Shown in pieces: positions 9,395 through 18,400 of a stretch of 64,000 nt of DNA. Source of the stretch: Clostridiales bacterium (lineage in GTDB: Bacteria > Bacillota > Clostridia > Peptostreptococcales > Acidaminobacteraceae); NCBI GenBank assembly GCA_016342415.1, contig JAEIOD010000019.1, positions 32,264-96,263 of the forward strand. The letters are read 5' to 3'. The notes under the pieces were generated by a model. It saw nothing but the letters and a program-made list of their open reading frames with translations. It made no database searches and was not told where the DNA came from. Both the position numbers and the translations under genes were made by a program. Numbering within the stretch: the stretch's first letter is position 1; the number at the start of each line of letters is the position of its first letter.

Positions 9395-9778
9395 ATGGAC
9401 AGTAGTAGTGTAATAGTATTTGTTGTAATACTAATTATCTTAGTAGCTTCGGTTGTCATGGTCGTAAACTACTTCATTCCATTTTTCAAGAAAATTGAAG
9501 TTCAGAACATTGGACAAGAATATTTTAATATTATGGAAGTGAATAGCGGATTAACAGTGAGTGAAAGAGACGAAATAGTAACCACCCTAACCAATAAGGG
9601 GTTTCAGAATATATCAGTTACATATACACAAAAGGGAGCCGCAGTGCATGGTCAATCTCTAAAGTTGGAAATTGATACGGAGTATGTAATTAAGAAATTC
9701 ATCTTATTCTCTAGCAGTAATCAAGTAGCTAATATTGACTTTGCTAGTGAAATTCTTAGTAGAAGAGTAGAGGATTAG
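9395..9778 (+). CDS. TadE-like membrane-anchored pseudopilin
   Basis: This 127-residue protein has one N-terminal helix (residues 5-27) and a small exported alpha/beta domain containing a SGLTVSERDEIV segment and beta strands. The form resembles the TadE-like or DUF4320-type minor pilins found in clostridial Tad loci; I hold the DUF number loosely. It starts at ATG 9395 after AAGGAGGA. Its role would be a minor pilin or tip component of the Tad fibre. Confidence 0.6.
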   Translation: MDSSSVIVFVVILIILVASVVMVVNYFIPFFKKIEVQNIGQEYFNIMEVNSGLTVSERDEIVTTLTNKGFQNISVTYTQKGAAVHGQSLKLEIDTEYVIKKFILFSSSNQVANIDFASEILSRRVED

Positions 9779-9781
9779 AGT

Positions 9782-10324
9782 ATGATGAAGGATATATTAA
9801 AGGACCGTACAGGATCTGTTGGAGTAGGTACAATTATCATATTTACAGGAATACTTATCTTCATTGTTTTACCACTTACATCATTTGTGTTTGACCAACT
9901 TAAAATACAAGTAGTTGCAGGTGAAGTAAGACAAGCGATAAATACAGCGGTTGAAGAAAGTTACCATAGTTTGCAAGTACCTTTTCTTTCGAAAGATGAG
10001 TTTAGAGCAGACAATGGATTGTTTCAATATTATGTGGAAGAGAGACTCGAAAAGTCCTTAAAACTTAATAGTGATAAAACACCGAAAGCCGGTTCGATGC
10101 TAGATGGTCCTTTTGATATTGATTCATTATTATTTATTGATTCTTCTATGTTGCCATATACTGACTCAGATACTGGAAAAGTCTATAACAGAGCATTCGT
10201 TGAAGTCGAGTTTACTATAAGAGTAAAACCTTTGTTATATCAACAAATTGTACTTGAGGCCTTGGGTCAACCATATAAAGAATTAAGTTCTAAAAAGAAA
10301 GTTACACTTCCAATCAACAACTAA
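9782..10324 (+). CDS. Tad-associated pseudopilin-like protein
   Basis: This 180-residue protein opens with a short basic leader, a TGSVGVGT motif like that of the pilin at 9138, a hydrophobic helix (about residues 17-38), and an exported domain of about 140 residues. It is probably a TadE/TadF-type minor pilin. It lies 3 bp after the previous gene and shares its operon; the ribosome site is weak, so expression may depend on coupling. Confidence 0.6.
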   Translation: MMKDILKDRTGSVGVGTIIIFTGILIFIVLPLTSFVFDQLKIQVVAGEVRQAINTAVEESYHSLQVPFLSKDEFRADNGLFQYYVEERLEKSLKLNSDKTPKAGSMLDGPFDIDSLLFIDSSMLPYTDSDTGKVYNRAFVEVEFTIRVKPLLYQQIVLEALGQPYKELSSKKKVTLPINN

Positions 10325-10341
10325 TTATTAGAGGAGATAAG

Positions 10342-11022
10342 ATGAAATTATTGAGAAGTAAAATATTTAGATTTCTGTTTGTAATTATTCTAGCGGTTGT
10401 CATGTTTACTGTTAAAACATACGTAGAGCAACAAGCAAGCAGTGTCGATACAACGAAAGAAGTTTATGTAGTAACAGATGATTTTGATACAAAACATAAA
10501 ATTAGATCTGGTGATGTCAAAGGAATTGAAGTATCAATACTTTCATTGCCAAAGTACTATATAGATGATAAGGATGATGTTGTTGACAAATACATTATTG
10601 ATCCTGTGACTGAAGGCAGTTTTGTGTTAACAAGTAATTTAACTGATGATAAGCACTTCGAAGATAGCATAGTACCTGAAGGCTACAATATGGTGTCTGT
10701 TCCACTAAATATTGATGAAGCTGCAGGTTGGAAGTTTGATATTAATCAAACGGTAGATATGGTATTTTCACCTTATCAATATACAACGAATGATGATGGA
10801 ACAAATGTAAAAATCGATCAAAGAACATCTCTGTATAAAGAAAAAGTAATAAAAAACCTAGAGATAGTTGATGTAATTAATGAAGCTTTGGTTTCAATTT
10901 CATCGAAAGATTTTGAAGGGGTACCGAAGTATGTGGTTTTCTTAGTAGAAGAGGAAGACGCGCAATTTATCGCAATGGCAAAAGATAAAGGTCGATTCGA
11001 TATACTTGTAAAAGGAAACTAA
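10342..11022 (+). CDS. cpaB: CpaB/RcpC-like pilus protein with SAF domain
   Basis: This 226-residue protein has an N-terminal membrane helix (residues 9-26) and a SAF-like beta domain around residues 40-100 (pattern of KHKIRSGDVKGIEV followed by a Ser-Leu-Pro turn), then a second beta region. That is the plan of CpaB/RcpC proteins, which in Tad systems sit outside the membrane. ATG 10342 follows AGAGGAG. It closes the recognisable structural part of the Tad locus. Confidence 0.75.
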   Translation: MKLLRSKIFRFLFVIILAVVMFTVKTYVEQQASSVDTTKEVYVVTDDFDTKHKIRSGDVKGIEVSILSLPKYYIDDKDDVVDKYIIDPVTEGSFVLTSNLTDDKHFEDSIVPEGYNMVSVPLNIDEAAGWKFDINQTVDMVFSPYQYTTNDDGTNVKIDQRTSLYKEKVIKNLEIVDVINEALVSISSKDFEGVPKYVVFLVEEEDAQFIAMAKDKGRFDILVKGN

Positions 11023-11043
11023 AGTGTCATAGGAGGAATTAAT

Positions 11044-11319
11044 GTGAAAATTCTTGTTGATGTTATTGAAGAACATATTGATATTAAGAAAGAATTAGAG
11101 AAACTTCCGAAGGTAGGCGACAAAATTAAAATAATTGAAAAGGATACCTCGGGACATAAAGGTGCAATAAAAAAAAAAATTGGTGATTATGAGATAAAAG
11201 AAATTAGTATGAGGAATAAAATGATAGTGACAGAGAGAATTGGATTAAACTATAAAGAATGCTTTAGTATTTACGATTTAATTTCAAGTAATTCGATTCA
11301 TTGGGAAACGCTAAATTAA
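11044..11319 (+). CDS. Small unrecognised protein with an A11 tract
   Basis: This 91-residue protein starts at GTG 11044, 7 bases after AGGAGG; the ATG two bases earlier is followed at once by TGA. Mixed strands and helices are rich in Lys, Ile and Glu. An uninterrupted run of 11 As at 11169-11179 lies in the reading frame, a site prone to slippage. No family is recognised. It is part of the c-di-GMP-controlled operon by position. Confidence 0.6.
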   Translation: MKILVDVIEEHIDIKKELEKLPKVGDKIKIIEKDTSGHKGAIKKKIGDYEIKEISMRNKMIVTERIGLNYKECFSIYDLISSNSIHWETLN

Positions 11320-11341
11320 TAGTATAAAAAATCAAGAAGTT

Positions 11342-11366
11342 GCTAAAATCCGTGACGAGATTTAGC
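11342..11366 (+). repeat. Intra-operon hairpin with GTGACGA loop, copy 2
   Basis: GCTAAAATC at 11342-11350 pairs with GATTTAGC at 11359-11366 (one extra A) around the loop CGTGACGA. It matches the hairpin at 4409-4430 in stem and loop. No T run follows. Confidence 0.55.
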
Positions 11367-11416
11367 TTGACTATTATATAATATTGTTAGGATCAAAAGG
11401 GATTGAGGTGATATAG

Positions 11417-11668
11417 ATGAGACCATTTAACAAAATTTTGAAAGTAACATTCATGTCAAATGGGGAGTTGTTAACAAGTGATAGTAAGTTATCTAGATTT
11501 GAGCAACCAATATTTCTGAATCCAGCAATGCCAGAACAAGAAACAATACTTAACATTATTCTTAATAGTGATTCAATTGCTATTGAGAATAAGAAGTATT
11601 CAATCTTAGAGAGGTCTTTTGATTTTGAAAACACCGAGTGGGTTATTGATTTAAAGGGCCCGTTCTGA
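11417..11668 (+). CDS. Small unrecognised protein
   Basis: This 83-residue protein starts at ATG 11417 after TTGAGGTG. It looks like a small beta-rich soluble domain (alternating hydrophobic pattern, no Cys, no signal peptide). It lies 22 bp before the HD-GYP gene and about 50 bp after the GTGACGA hairpin. A partner or regulator of the HD-GYP protein is possible but unsupported. Confidence 0.55.
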   Translation: MRPFNKILKVTFMSNGELLTSDSKLSRFEQPIFLNPAMPEQETILNIILNSDSIAIENKKYSILERSFDFENTEWVIDLKGPF

Positions 11669-11690
11669 TTAATCTGAGAAGGGAAGGAGT

Positions 11691-12329
11691 ATGAAAAATA
11701 TTAAGAAAGAACTTGAGTACATTAAGCATATTGAGTATTATGAAGGATTAGGTCGTCATAAATTTAACGTAGCCAAGTTAATGATGATATTTGTACACCA
11801 CTTGGGCTTAGATATAATGTATATTAAAAAAGCTTATCTAGTGGGAATGTTACATGATGTGGGAAAAAGTATTATTGATTTTGATATTTTAACAAAGCCT
11901 GAAAAGCTTACATCTGAAGAGATGGAAACCATGAAAAAACATGTTGAATTTGGGTACGAAAATACAGCAGGGTATGACAGTGAAGTCTGGAGAGGTGTTG
12001 TAGAACATCATGAGAACTTTGATGGGACTGGTTATCCTACTATGTTATCTGGAGACGGAATCAGTGTTTTAGGAAGGTGTGCTAGAATATGTGATATGTA
12101 TGATGCATTAAGATCTAAAAGGTCATACAAATCAATTATGTCACATGAGGCAGCAATTATTGAAATGGAGAAGGATATTCATCATTTAGATTTAGAATTA
12201 TTTGAGCAGTTTAAAACTATGAGACAGATGAGAGGTACTGATGAATATTATCCTGTAGTTCAAACTAATCTGAATATAAATGCGAATGAGTTTAAGAGCA
12301 ATAATGAGGAAACAAAGATTATATGCTAA
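11691..12329 (+). CDS. HD-GYP domain c-di-GMP phosphodiesterase
   Basis: HD-GYP proteins hydrolyse cyclic di-GMP at a metal centre. Here H55-D56 (LHDVGK), H84, H106-H107 and the full HHENFDGTGYP signature at 106-116 are present, followed by D135. At 212 residues it is a bare catalytic domain with no sensor domain. ATG 11691 follows GAAGGGAAGGAG. It is the last gene of the operon whose leader carries the c-di-GMP riboswitch, so the product can lower the ligand of its own switch. I see no missing catalytic residue. Confidence 0.9.
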   Translation: MKNIKKELEYIKHIEYYEGLGRHKFNVAKLMMIFVHHLGLDIMYIKKAYLVGMLHDVGKSIIDFDILTKPEKLTSEEMETMKKHVEFGYENTAGYDSEVWRGVVEHHENFDGTGYPTMLSGDGISVLGRCARICDMYDALRSKRSYKSIMSHEAAIIEMEKDIHHLDLELFEQFKTMRQMRGTDEYYPVVQTNLNINANEFKSNNEETKIIC

Positions 12330-12649
12330 TATCTTTCAATTACATATAGATCAATTGATTGCTTTGCATTCTAAAGATGTTGATAACATGAATTGGTAAA
12401 TTTACTGATGATATTGTAGCGAATGAGTTTAATAAATAGTTAGAAGTTTTACTACAACTCAAGATAAAGTTGACGATATTCAAGGAAGTATAAATGAAAA
12501 GCATATTTAGCTCTATTGATTCGAGACTCTAGTTAATGAATAAGATTAATTAGAGTTTTGAAGTTTAGTACAATATCTATGTATTAATAAAAAGCTGATT
12601 TGATTGTTCAGTAAGTGTTCTGATCAATTATGGCATAAGGAGAAAACTA
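12330..12649 (+). other. Non-coding gap between operons
   Basis: There is no open frame longer than about 20 codons and several in-frame stops in all frames. It contains the hairpin at 12526-12556 and the ribosome site AAGGAG for 12650. Short stretches look like decayed coding sequence, but I cannot assign them. Confidence 0.5.
12526..12559 (+). terminator. Probable terminator of the Tad/HD-GYP operon
   Basis: ACTCTAGTTAAT at 12526-12537 pairs with ATTAATTAGAGT at 12545-12556 (12 bp, one G-T) around a 7-base loop. Only four Ts follow, so it is weaker than others in the window. Confidence 0.55.
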
Positions 12650-13936
12650 ATGAAAAAAATTATATTGATATTTCTAGTTTTAATACTTGCTGTATCAACA
12701 GTATTTGCTGCGTCTAGCATATCCAACTTTAACGATATAAACAATGATGAGTGGTACTCAGATTGGGTGAATAGTATTAAGGATTTAAATATTACTTCAG
12801 GTTATCCTGATGGTACATTTAGACCTGATAATCAGTTAAAGAGAATTGAATTATTATCATTTACAATGAAAAGTCTAGGTTATGAGATTCCAGTAGCAAA
12901 AGAATATTGGGGACAAAATATTATTGATAAAGCTTTAGAAGTTGGGATTATAGATAATGATTTAAATGATTCTATGTTTACTGATCCTGATGGCGATGTT
13001 ACTAGAGAAGAAACGGCAAGAGTTATTTACAATGCTTTTCTGAAAAAGAATGAACCTTACAATTCTGAAATGGAACAACTAGTTAAAGCAAATATTTCAG
13101 ACATCGACAGTATTGATATGATGTATCTTGAAGGTGTTGTGGGAGTCTTTTCATTTGGAATAGTAGAAGGGTATGAAGACAAGACATTTAAGCCAACTAA
13201 TCACTTAACTAGAGGTGAAGCTGCTGTATTTGTTTCACGATTAATTTTACCCGATAGGAGAAAAGAAGTTGAGTTTGATTTATCAGTATATAATTTTAAT
13301 ACAACAAGTTTAACTTTGGATAGTTTCTCAACATATTACTCATCTGAACATCAGGATATCTACAATATCATGACTATAGTTGATACAGTTGAAAATGCAA
13401 ATACTGATAATGGTTTTGCATCGATTAATCAGTTATCTTCAGAGTCAGACCATTTAATGAGTTTATATTCTAACATAGAAGACTTTGATTACACAAAGGT
13501 GTCAAACCGTAATAGCTATAAAAGATGGGATATAAATGTTAGTAAAAATCCTCCTTCACATAATGATTCAGAATGGATAGAAGTTATCAGTTGGAGAGAT
13601 AAATATGAATTAGAACATGAGGAAACGATAAGATCAGTGTTTAATTATTTGTTTGCTGAAGATACAGAACGTCTTTGGAATAAATACACTGAAATGTCGA
13701 ATAAACCTGTAAAGGAAAATGTCAGTACAGAGTATCATACTGAGTCATTTGGTAGAACAGTTCGAATTATAGCAAGTGAAAATGATGTAAGATTATTAGT
13801 TAGTCGGAAAACAGATGCTTTACCAGTTATTGTAGAAGAGGGTAAGGTAATCGTACAATATGCAAGTATCTTATCAGATGGAACATACGGTACAGTTACA
13901 TTTACCGATGTAAAGGATTCAGATTCTAGCCCATGA
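12650..13936 (+). CDS. SLH-domain cell-surface protein 1
   Basis: This 428-residue exported protein has a signal peptide (residues 1-20, ending VFA) and three S-layer homology repeats (about 26-70, 88-130, 150-195), each with the ITSGYPDGTFRPDN-type core. These bind secondary cell-wall polymer and anchor the protein outside. A C-terminal domain of about 220 residues is shared with the neighbour at 14257 and I do not recognise it. The TGA at 13934-13936 interrupts a frame that continues into a rhodanese domain (see 13937-14257). ATG follows AAGGAG. Confidence 0.85.
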   Translation: MKKIILIFLVLILAVSTVFAASSISNFNDINNDEWYSDWVNSIKDLNITSGYPDGTFRPDNQLKRIELLSFTMKSLGYEIPVAKEYWGQNIIDKALEVGIIDNDLNDSMFTDPDGDVTREETARVIYNAFLKKNEPYNSEMEQLVKANISDIDSIDMMYLEGVVGVFSFGIVEGYEDKTFKPTNHLTRGEAAVFVSRLILPDRRKEVEFDLSVYNFNTTSLTLDSFSTYYSSEHQDIYNIMTIVDTVENANTDNGFASINQLSSESDHLMSLYSNIEDFDYTKVSNRNSYKRWDINVSKNPPSHNDSEWIEVISWRDKYELEHEETIRSVFNYLFAEDTERLWNKYTEMSNKPVKENVSTEYHTESFGRTVRIIASENDVRLLVSRKTDALPVIVEEGKVIVQYASILSDGTYGTVTFTDVKDSDSSP

Positions 13937-14257
13937 GGTAGCTCATCAAGTGATGGTATCACTTATAAAGAAGTATGTAGTACTGATTCAAGAACAATGA
14001 TTGAAGCCAATGATAATTTACTAATTCTTGACGTTAGAACACCTGAGGAATATGAAAATGGTCATATTGAAGGTGCAATTAATATCCCTCATGATACAGT
14101 TCTAAATCAACTAGAACAGATAGATATATCTAAAAACGTTTTAGTGTATTGTGGTATTGGTAAAAGATCGGCTTATGCATCAGACATTTTATCTAAAGAA
14201 GGTTATAATATTTACAATATGTATGAAGGTTATAACAAATATATGGGAGAAAACTAA
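13937..14257 (+). CDS. Rhodanese domain, in frame with the SLH gene across one TGA
   Basis: From 13937 the frame continues that of the SLH gene: a Ser-rich linker, then a complete rhodanese (sulfurtransferase) domain with DVRTPEEYENGHIEGAIN and the active-site loop YCGIGKRS (catalytic Cys). The only possible internal start, ATG 13997, has no ribosome site and falls inside the first helix, losing the first strand of the fold. The domain is therefore likely made as the C-terminus of the SLH protein by readthrough or recoding, or is lost through a nonsense mutation. The stop TAA overlaps the next ATG. Confidence 0.65.
   Translation, partial: GSSSSDGITYKEVCSTDSRTMIEANDNLLILDVRTPEEYENGHIEGAINIPHDTVLNQLEQIDISKNVLVYCGIGKRSAYASDILSKEGYNIYNMYEGYNKYMGEN
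13948..13964 (+). promoter_or_regulatory. SECIS-like hairpin downstream of the in-frame TGA
   Basis: AAGTGAT at 13948-13954 and ATCACTT at 13958-13964 form a perfect 7-bp stem capped by the loop GGT. The loop starts 18 bases after the TGA. General bacterial SECIS rules (a stem-loop shortly after UGA with G at the start of the apical loop) are met, but a 3-base loop is tight and no sel genes are in the window. Confidence 0.35.
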
Positions 14258-15453
14258 TGAAAAAAATAATACTAATATTTCTAGTTTTAATACTTGCTGT
14301 ATCGCCAGTATTTGCAAATAATAAATTTAGTGACGTAGACAGTGAAGCGTGGTACTCAAATTGGGTTGGTATAATTACAGATTTTAATATTACATCAGGA
14401 TACCCTGATGGTACATTTAGACCTGATAATCAATTGAAAAGAATTGAACTGTTGTCATTTACAATGAAAAGTCTTAATTATGATCTCCCAGTAGCGAGTG
14501 GCTATTGGGGACAAAATATTATTGATAAAGCTTTAGAGATTGGAATTATCACAGACCAATCAAACGACTTGATGTTTACTGATCCTGATGGTTTTATTAC
14601 TAGAGAAGAAACAGCAAGAGTTATTTACAATGCTTATTTAAAAGAAAGTGAAATATTTACAGCAGATGTGGATCAACATGTTAGAACTGTGATTACAGAT
14701 TTTGATTTAGTAGATGAAATGTATATTGAAGGAGTTGTTGGTGTTTATTCTTCAGGTATTGTAGAGGGATATAGTGACAAGTCATTTAAACCTAAGAATC
14801 AACTGACTAGGGCTGAAGCATCTGTATTTATCACAAGACTTAGATTAGATGAAAAAAGAAAAAAAGTTGAACTTGATATGCCTTATTTTGAATATGAAAC
14901 ATTAAGTTTTAAATCTAAGAATTTTAAGGAATATTACAATCCTGAACATCAAGATATATATAATATCATGACAATAGTTGATACGATAGAAAATGCAAAT
15001 ACAAATAACGGTTTTGCGTGGATTGGTTATTTATCACCTGAATCTACTCATTCAATGAGTTTATATTCTAATATGGAAGATTTCGATTTTGCGCCTGTTA
15101 CGAGTCATCATAATTACAAAAGATGGTCAATTGAAGTAAAAAAAAATCCGCCAAATCCAGAGTATCTTTTTGATGATTGGATTGAAATATTAGGATGGAG
15201 AAAAGCAGATGAGTTAAAACACGAAGAAACTCTGAAAGCAGTATTTAGATACTTGTTTGCTGAAGATGCAGATTTTCTTTGGAACAAATATTTTGAGTTG
15301 GCAAATGATCCTAACATCGGTGATAAGGATATTGATTATGAAATGGTTTCTAATGGTAGAACTGTTAGATTTCATGGTGATCATATAGGTATGGGAATTT
15401 CTATCACTCGAAAAACAGATGCGCAACCAGTTAACGTAGAAGATGTAAGATAG
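14257..15453 (+). CDS. SLH-domain cell-surface protein 2 (paralogue)
   Basis: This 398-residue protein is a clear tandem paralogue of the 12650 protein: a near-identical signal peptide, three SLH repeats and the same C-terminal domain (shared HQDIYNIMTIVDT and YKRW motifs). It ends after the shared VSRKTDA/ITRKTDA-type motif and lacks the extra strand, linker and rhodanese domain of the first copy. Its ATG overlaps the TAA of the rhodanese frame (TAATG), so translation is probably coupled to passage through that region. Export to the cell wall is predicted. Confidence 0.85.
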   Translation: MKKIILIFLVLILAVSPVFANNKFSDVDSEAWYSNWVGIITDFNITSGYPDGTFRPDNQLKRIELLSFTMKSLNYDLPVASGYWGQNIIDKALEIGIITDQSNDLMFTDPDGFITREETARVIYNAYLKESEIFTADVDQHVRTVITDFDLVDEMYIEGVVGVYSSGIVEGYSDKSFKPKNQLTRAEASVFITRLRLDEKRKKVELDMPYFEYETLSFKSKNFKEYYNPEHQDIYNIMTIVDTIENANTNNGFAWIGYLSPESTHSMSLYSNMEDFDFAPVTSHHNYKRWSIEVKKNPPNPEYLFDDWIEILGWRKADELKHEETLKAVFRYLFAEDADFLWNKYFELANDPNIGDKDIDYEMVSNGRTVRFHGDHIGMGISITRKTDAQPVNVEDVR

Positions 15454-15461
15454 GAGAACGT

Positions 15462-18400
15462 ATGAAAAAAGTAATTTCACTTTTATTGGTGTTTGCAATC
15501 ATGATTACTTATATACCATTTTATTCGGTAGAAAGTTATGCAGATACGACACTATATGAAGATACAGAATATTCAACGTCAGATATTAATATATATGTAG
15601 AAGATAATTTTGGTGGAACTGTTGAACCGTTTAAAACCATCAAAGGATTCGATCTTTACTTTAATGTAGAATTACATAAGGAAAAGGCAATTCTTGTTTA
15701 TGGTAATTATAAAGATGTACTCAAAATAGAGCAAAAGAATGATTTTAAGATCATTGAAAATGGTTATTATACAAACGCTTCTTATCATGGTGAATATAGA
15801 AATCATGGTTATACAGACGGTGGTATACTTTACTACTCTAATGATTTTCCAAGAGATTCAGATTCGGGAAGAAGCGTTTCGGAAAAAGAGTGGATTTATA
15901 ACTATTGGGAAGTTATTAACGAGGAACCAAGTGATATAACACAAGATGCTACAAAGATTACTTTTCCCAACTATATTCCCGTTAGAGAAAAAATTGATGA
16001 TATGATCAATGATGTTCTAAAAAATTCAACAATCGACTCAACTGATCCTAAATATAAAGACCATGAACAACAAGGATATGCTGTTGCTGACCACATGAAT
16101 GTTAATACATTGAATAGTACCCTTTTTAACGGTGAAGGTAAGATGATGCAAGAAAATGCCGGTCGCTTATGGTATCAAATGTTTTCAACTGAAAAAGCCA
16201 ATGATAAGAACTCAAAAGACCAGGGTGTCACTGTAGAAATCTTAGAAAAAGGCAGTTACCAGGTCAACCAAAGTGGTCAGGCAGTTATTAAAGTAAAAGT
16301 GACAGGAATTTATAAGGATGCTGACCTTTTGTCTGATGCAGATAAAGTGCTCTATTATCACGAAGGTGAAATGAAAGGCATTAATTTATCTCTTTCAATC
16401 GGTTCAAAGACACTTAATTATACTTCAAGACCTAACACAAAGGTAAATGGACATAATGCTTTAGAACATACTTTTGAAATTACAATTGATGAAGGTGATA
16501 TAACAGAAGGTGCTATTACCGCCAGTGGTGAGTCTTATACAGAGTTTTATACACCAAGTGGCACAGCAATTAATAACAAAGCAAGTGCAATGGATATTGA
16601 TAGTATTGGTGGTGGTTTGAAATCATTATTTGATGTAAAGGATGTTCAACTTATTCCTGATCCATCGAACCCTTCAAAGACATTACCTTTTACAGAATCT
16701 ATGCTTGAATATGTGGATTACTCAATAGGTGATATTGATAAGTACGAAATTAAAGTTACAAATATTTCAACCAACAGGCAAGAAACATTTACTTATGGTT
16801 CTAATCCAAGTGCTTTTACACATGACTTATATGAGTTTGTTTTATTAGATGATGAGTATGCTGCTTATGAAGTAAAACAAGATGTATCTAATGCTTATGC
16901 ATTAGACTCTTATACAGACCATTTCTCATTTAGAAAGGAAGTTAAACAGGCTATAGAACTTGATTTTGATATACCTCATCATGTTATAGATATTGATGCT
17001 ATTGAAGCATCGGATAATACTAATTACGGTGGTATGAGGGTGAAATCTAAGAGTATTAAAATTGATGGAAATGATGTAGATTGGGACACGTTCTTTAATG
17101 GTAATTTTGTATTTGGTCCGACACATTCTAATTATTTGGCACTTATTGAGATTAGTGTTATTTCTGACCAAGATGTTGAAAGTATATTTAAAGAAGCTTT
17201 TAATGTTCATTCATCACTACCAAGAACTAAACTTGTAGCAGAAGGTTCATTTAAAGAAAATAGAAAAGTAAGTTTGTATAATCGTTCTTCAGAAGTAGAA
17301 GATCCATTTGTAACAGCTAAATATCCGAATGAATATACAATTACTTATAGTGCTGTAGATGGCTCTATGACTGATTGGAAAATGAAAACAATTAATGCTG
17401 ATCATATTGATATGTTATTTAAAAAGTCTGGATTCTATAAAGCAACAATTCACGCTACTAATGGTACTGGAAGAACTTCTTCTACTGATTATAACATTGG
17501 TATAGTACCTGACTTTGAACCAAATGTTTACTTTAACATTTGGAATAATGTTTTAACTAGAAATGAAACTTTAAACATTACTTATTCGGCAGATAGTTTA
17601 GATGGAGATAATATTTCATCAAACAACTTCAAAGTTTACTTCGATGAAGATGAAGATGGTACAGCCGAAAAGTTAGTATTTGAAACATTGGATACAACAT
17701 TACCATTTACACCAATTAAACTTGGGTTTTATAAGATTGTTAATAGTCTTGAAGAATCTTTTGGAGAAGAAACAATAAGCGAGTTTATTACTGAAGCTGA
17801 TATAAAAAAGAAAGTTGTCGAAAGAGTATTTTATGTAGACAACCTCAGACCTTTGGTAGAGATTGATTTAGATGTTCCTGAAAACTTCCAAAAAATTGAT
17901 ATGTATATAATGTCAGATGAAAACCTTGGTGATGCTGATATAACAAAACTTAGAGAAGGACGTATTGATTATAACAATGATTTAAGATTGTTTGGATTAG
18001 ATGTAAAAGCTGAGTATCGAGATTTAAAAACGTATATTCAATCACAATCTATAAATACATCTTATTACTATGGTGGTTCATATCCTCCAAGTACAAGATC
18101 ATACAGTTCAGGTGGATTTACAGGTACATTGACCAGGTATAATGTGACAAATAACTCATATGAGGATTACTATACCACAACTGAATCTTATAGGTCATGT
18201 TCAACAGAAAATGTATTTAATGGTTATGTAAACTGTGATAGTGGTTGTCTGAGTAGTTGTAGAGGTGGTAATTATGGTAACAACTGTGAAGGTAGCTGTT
18301 GTGATTCGGATTACACACAAAGAGAATCATGTTCTACTGAATATACGACTGTAAGGCATTATTATACTGTTAATAGATACACTGGATACTTCAGTGGCAC

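Noticed and set aside
13934..13936. TGA read as Trp (genetic code 4)
   Set aside because: Trp is encoded by TGG throughout, and TGA ends several genes in correct overlap with the next start (for example 6013, 7209, 34410).
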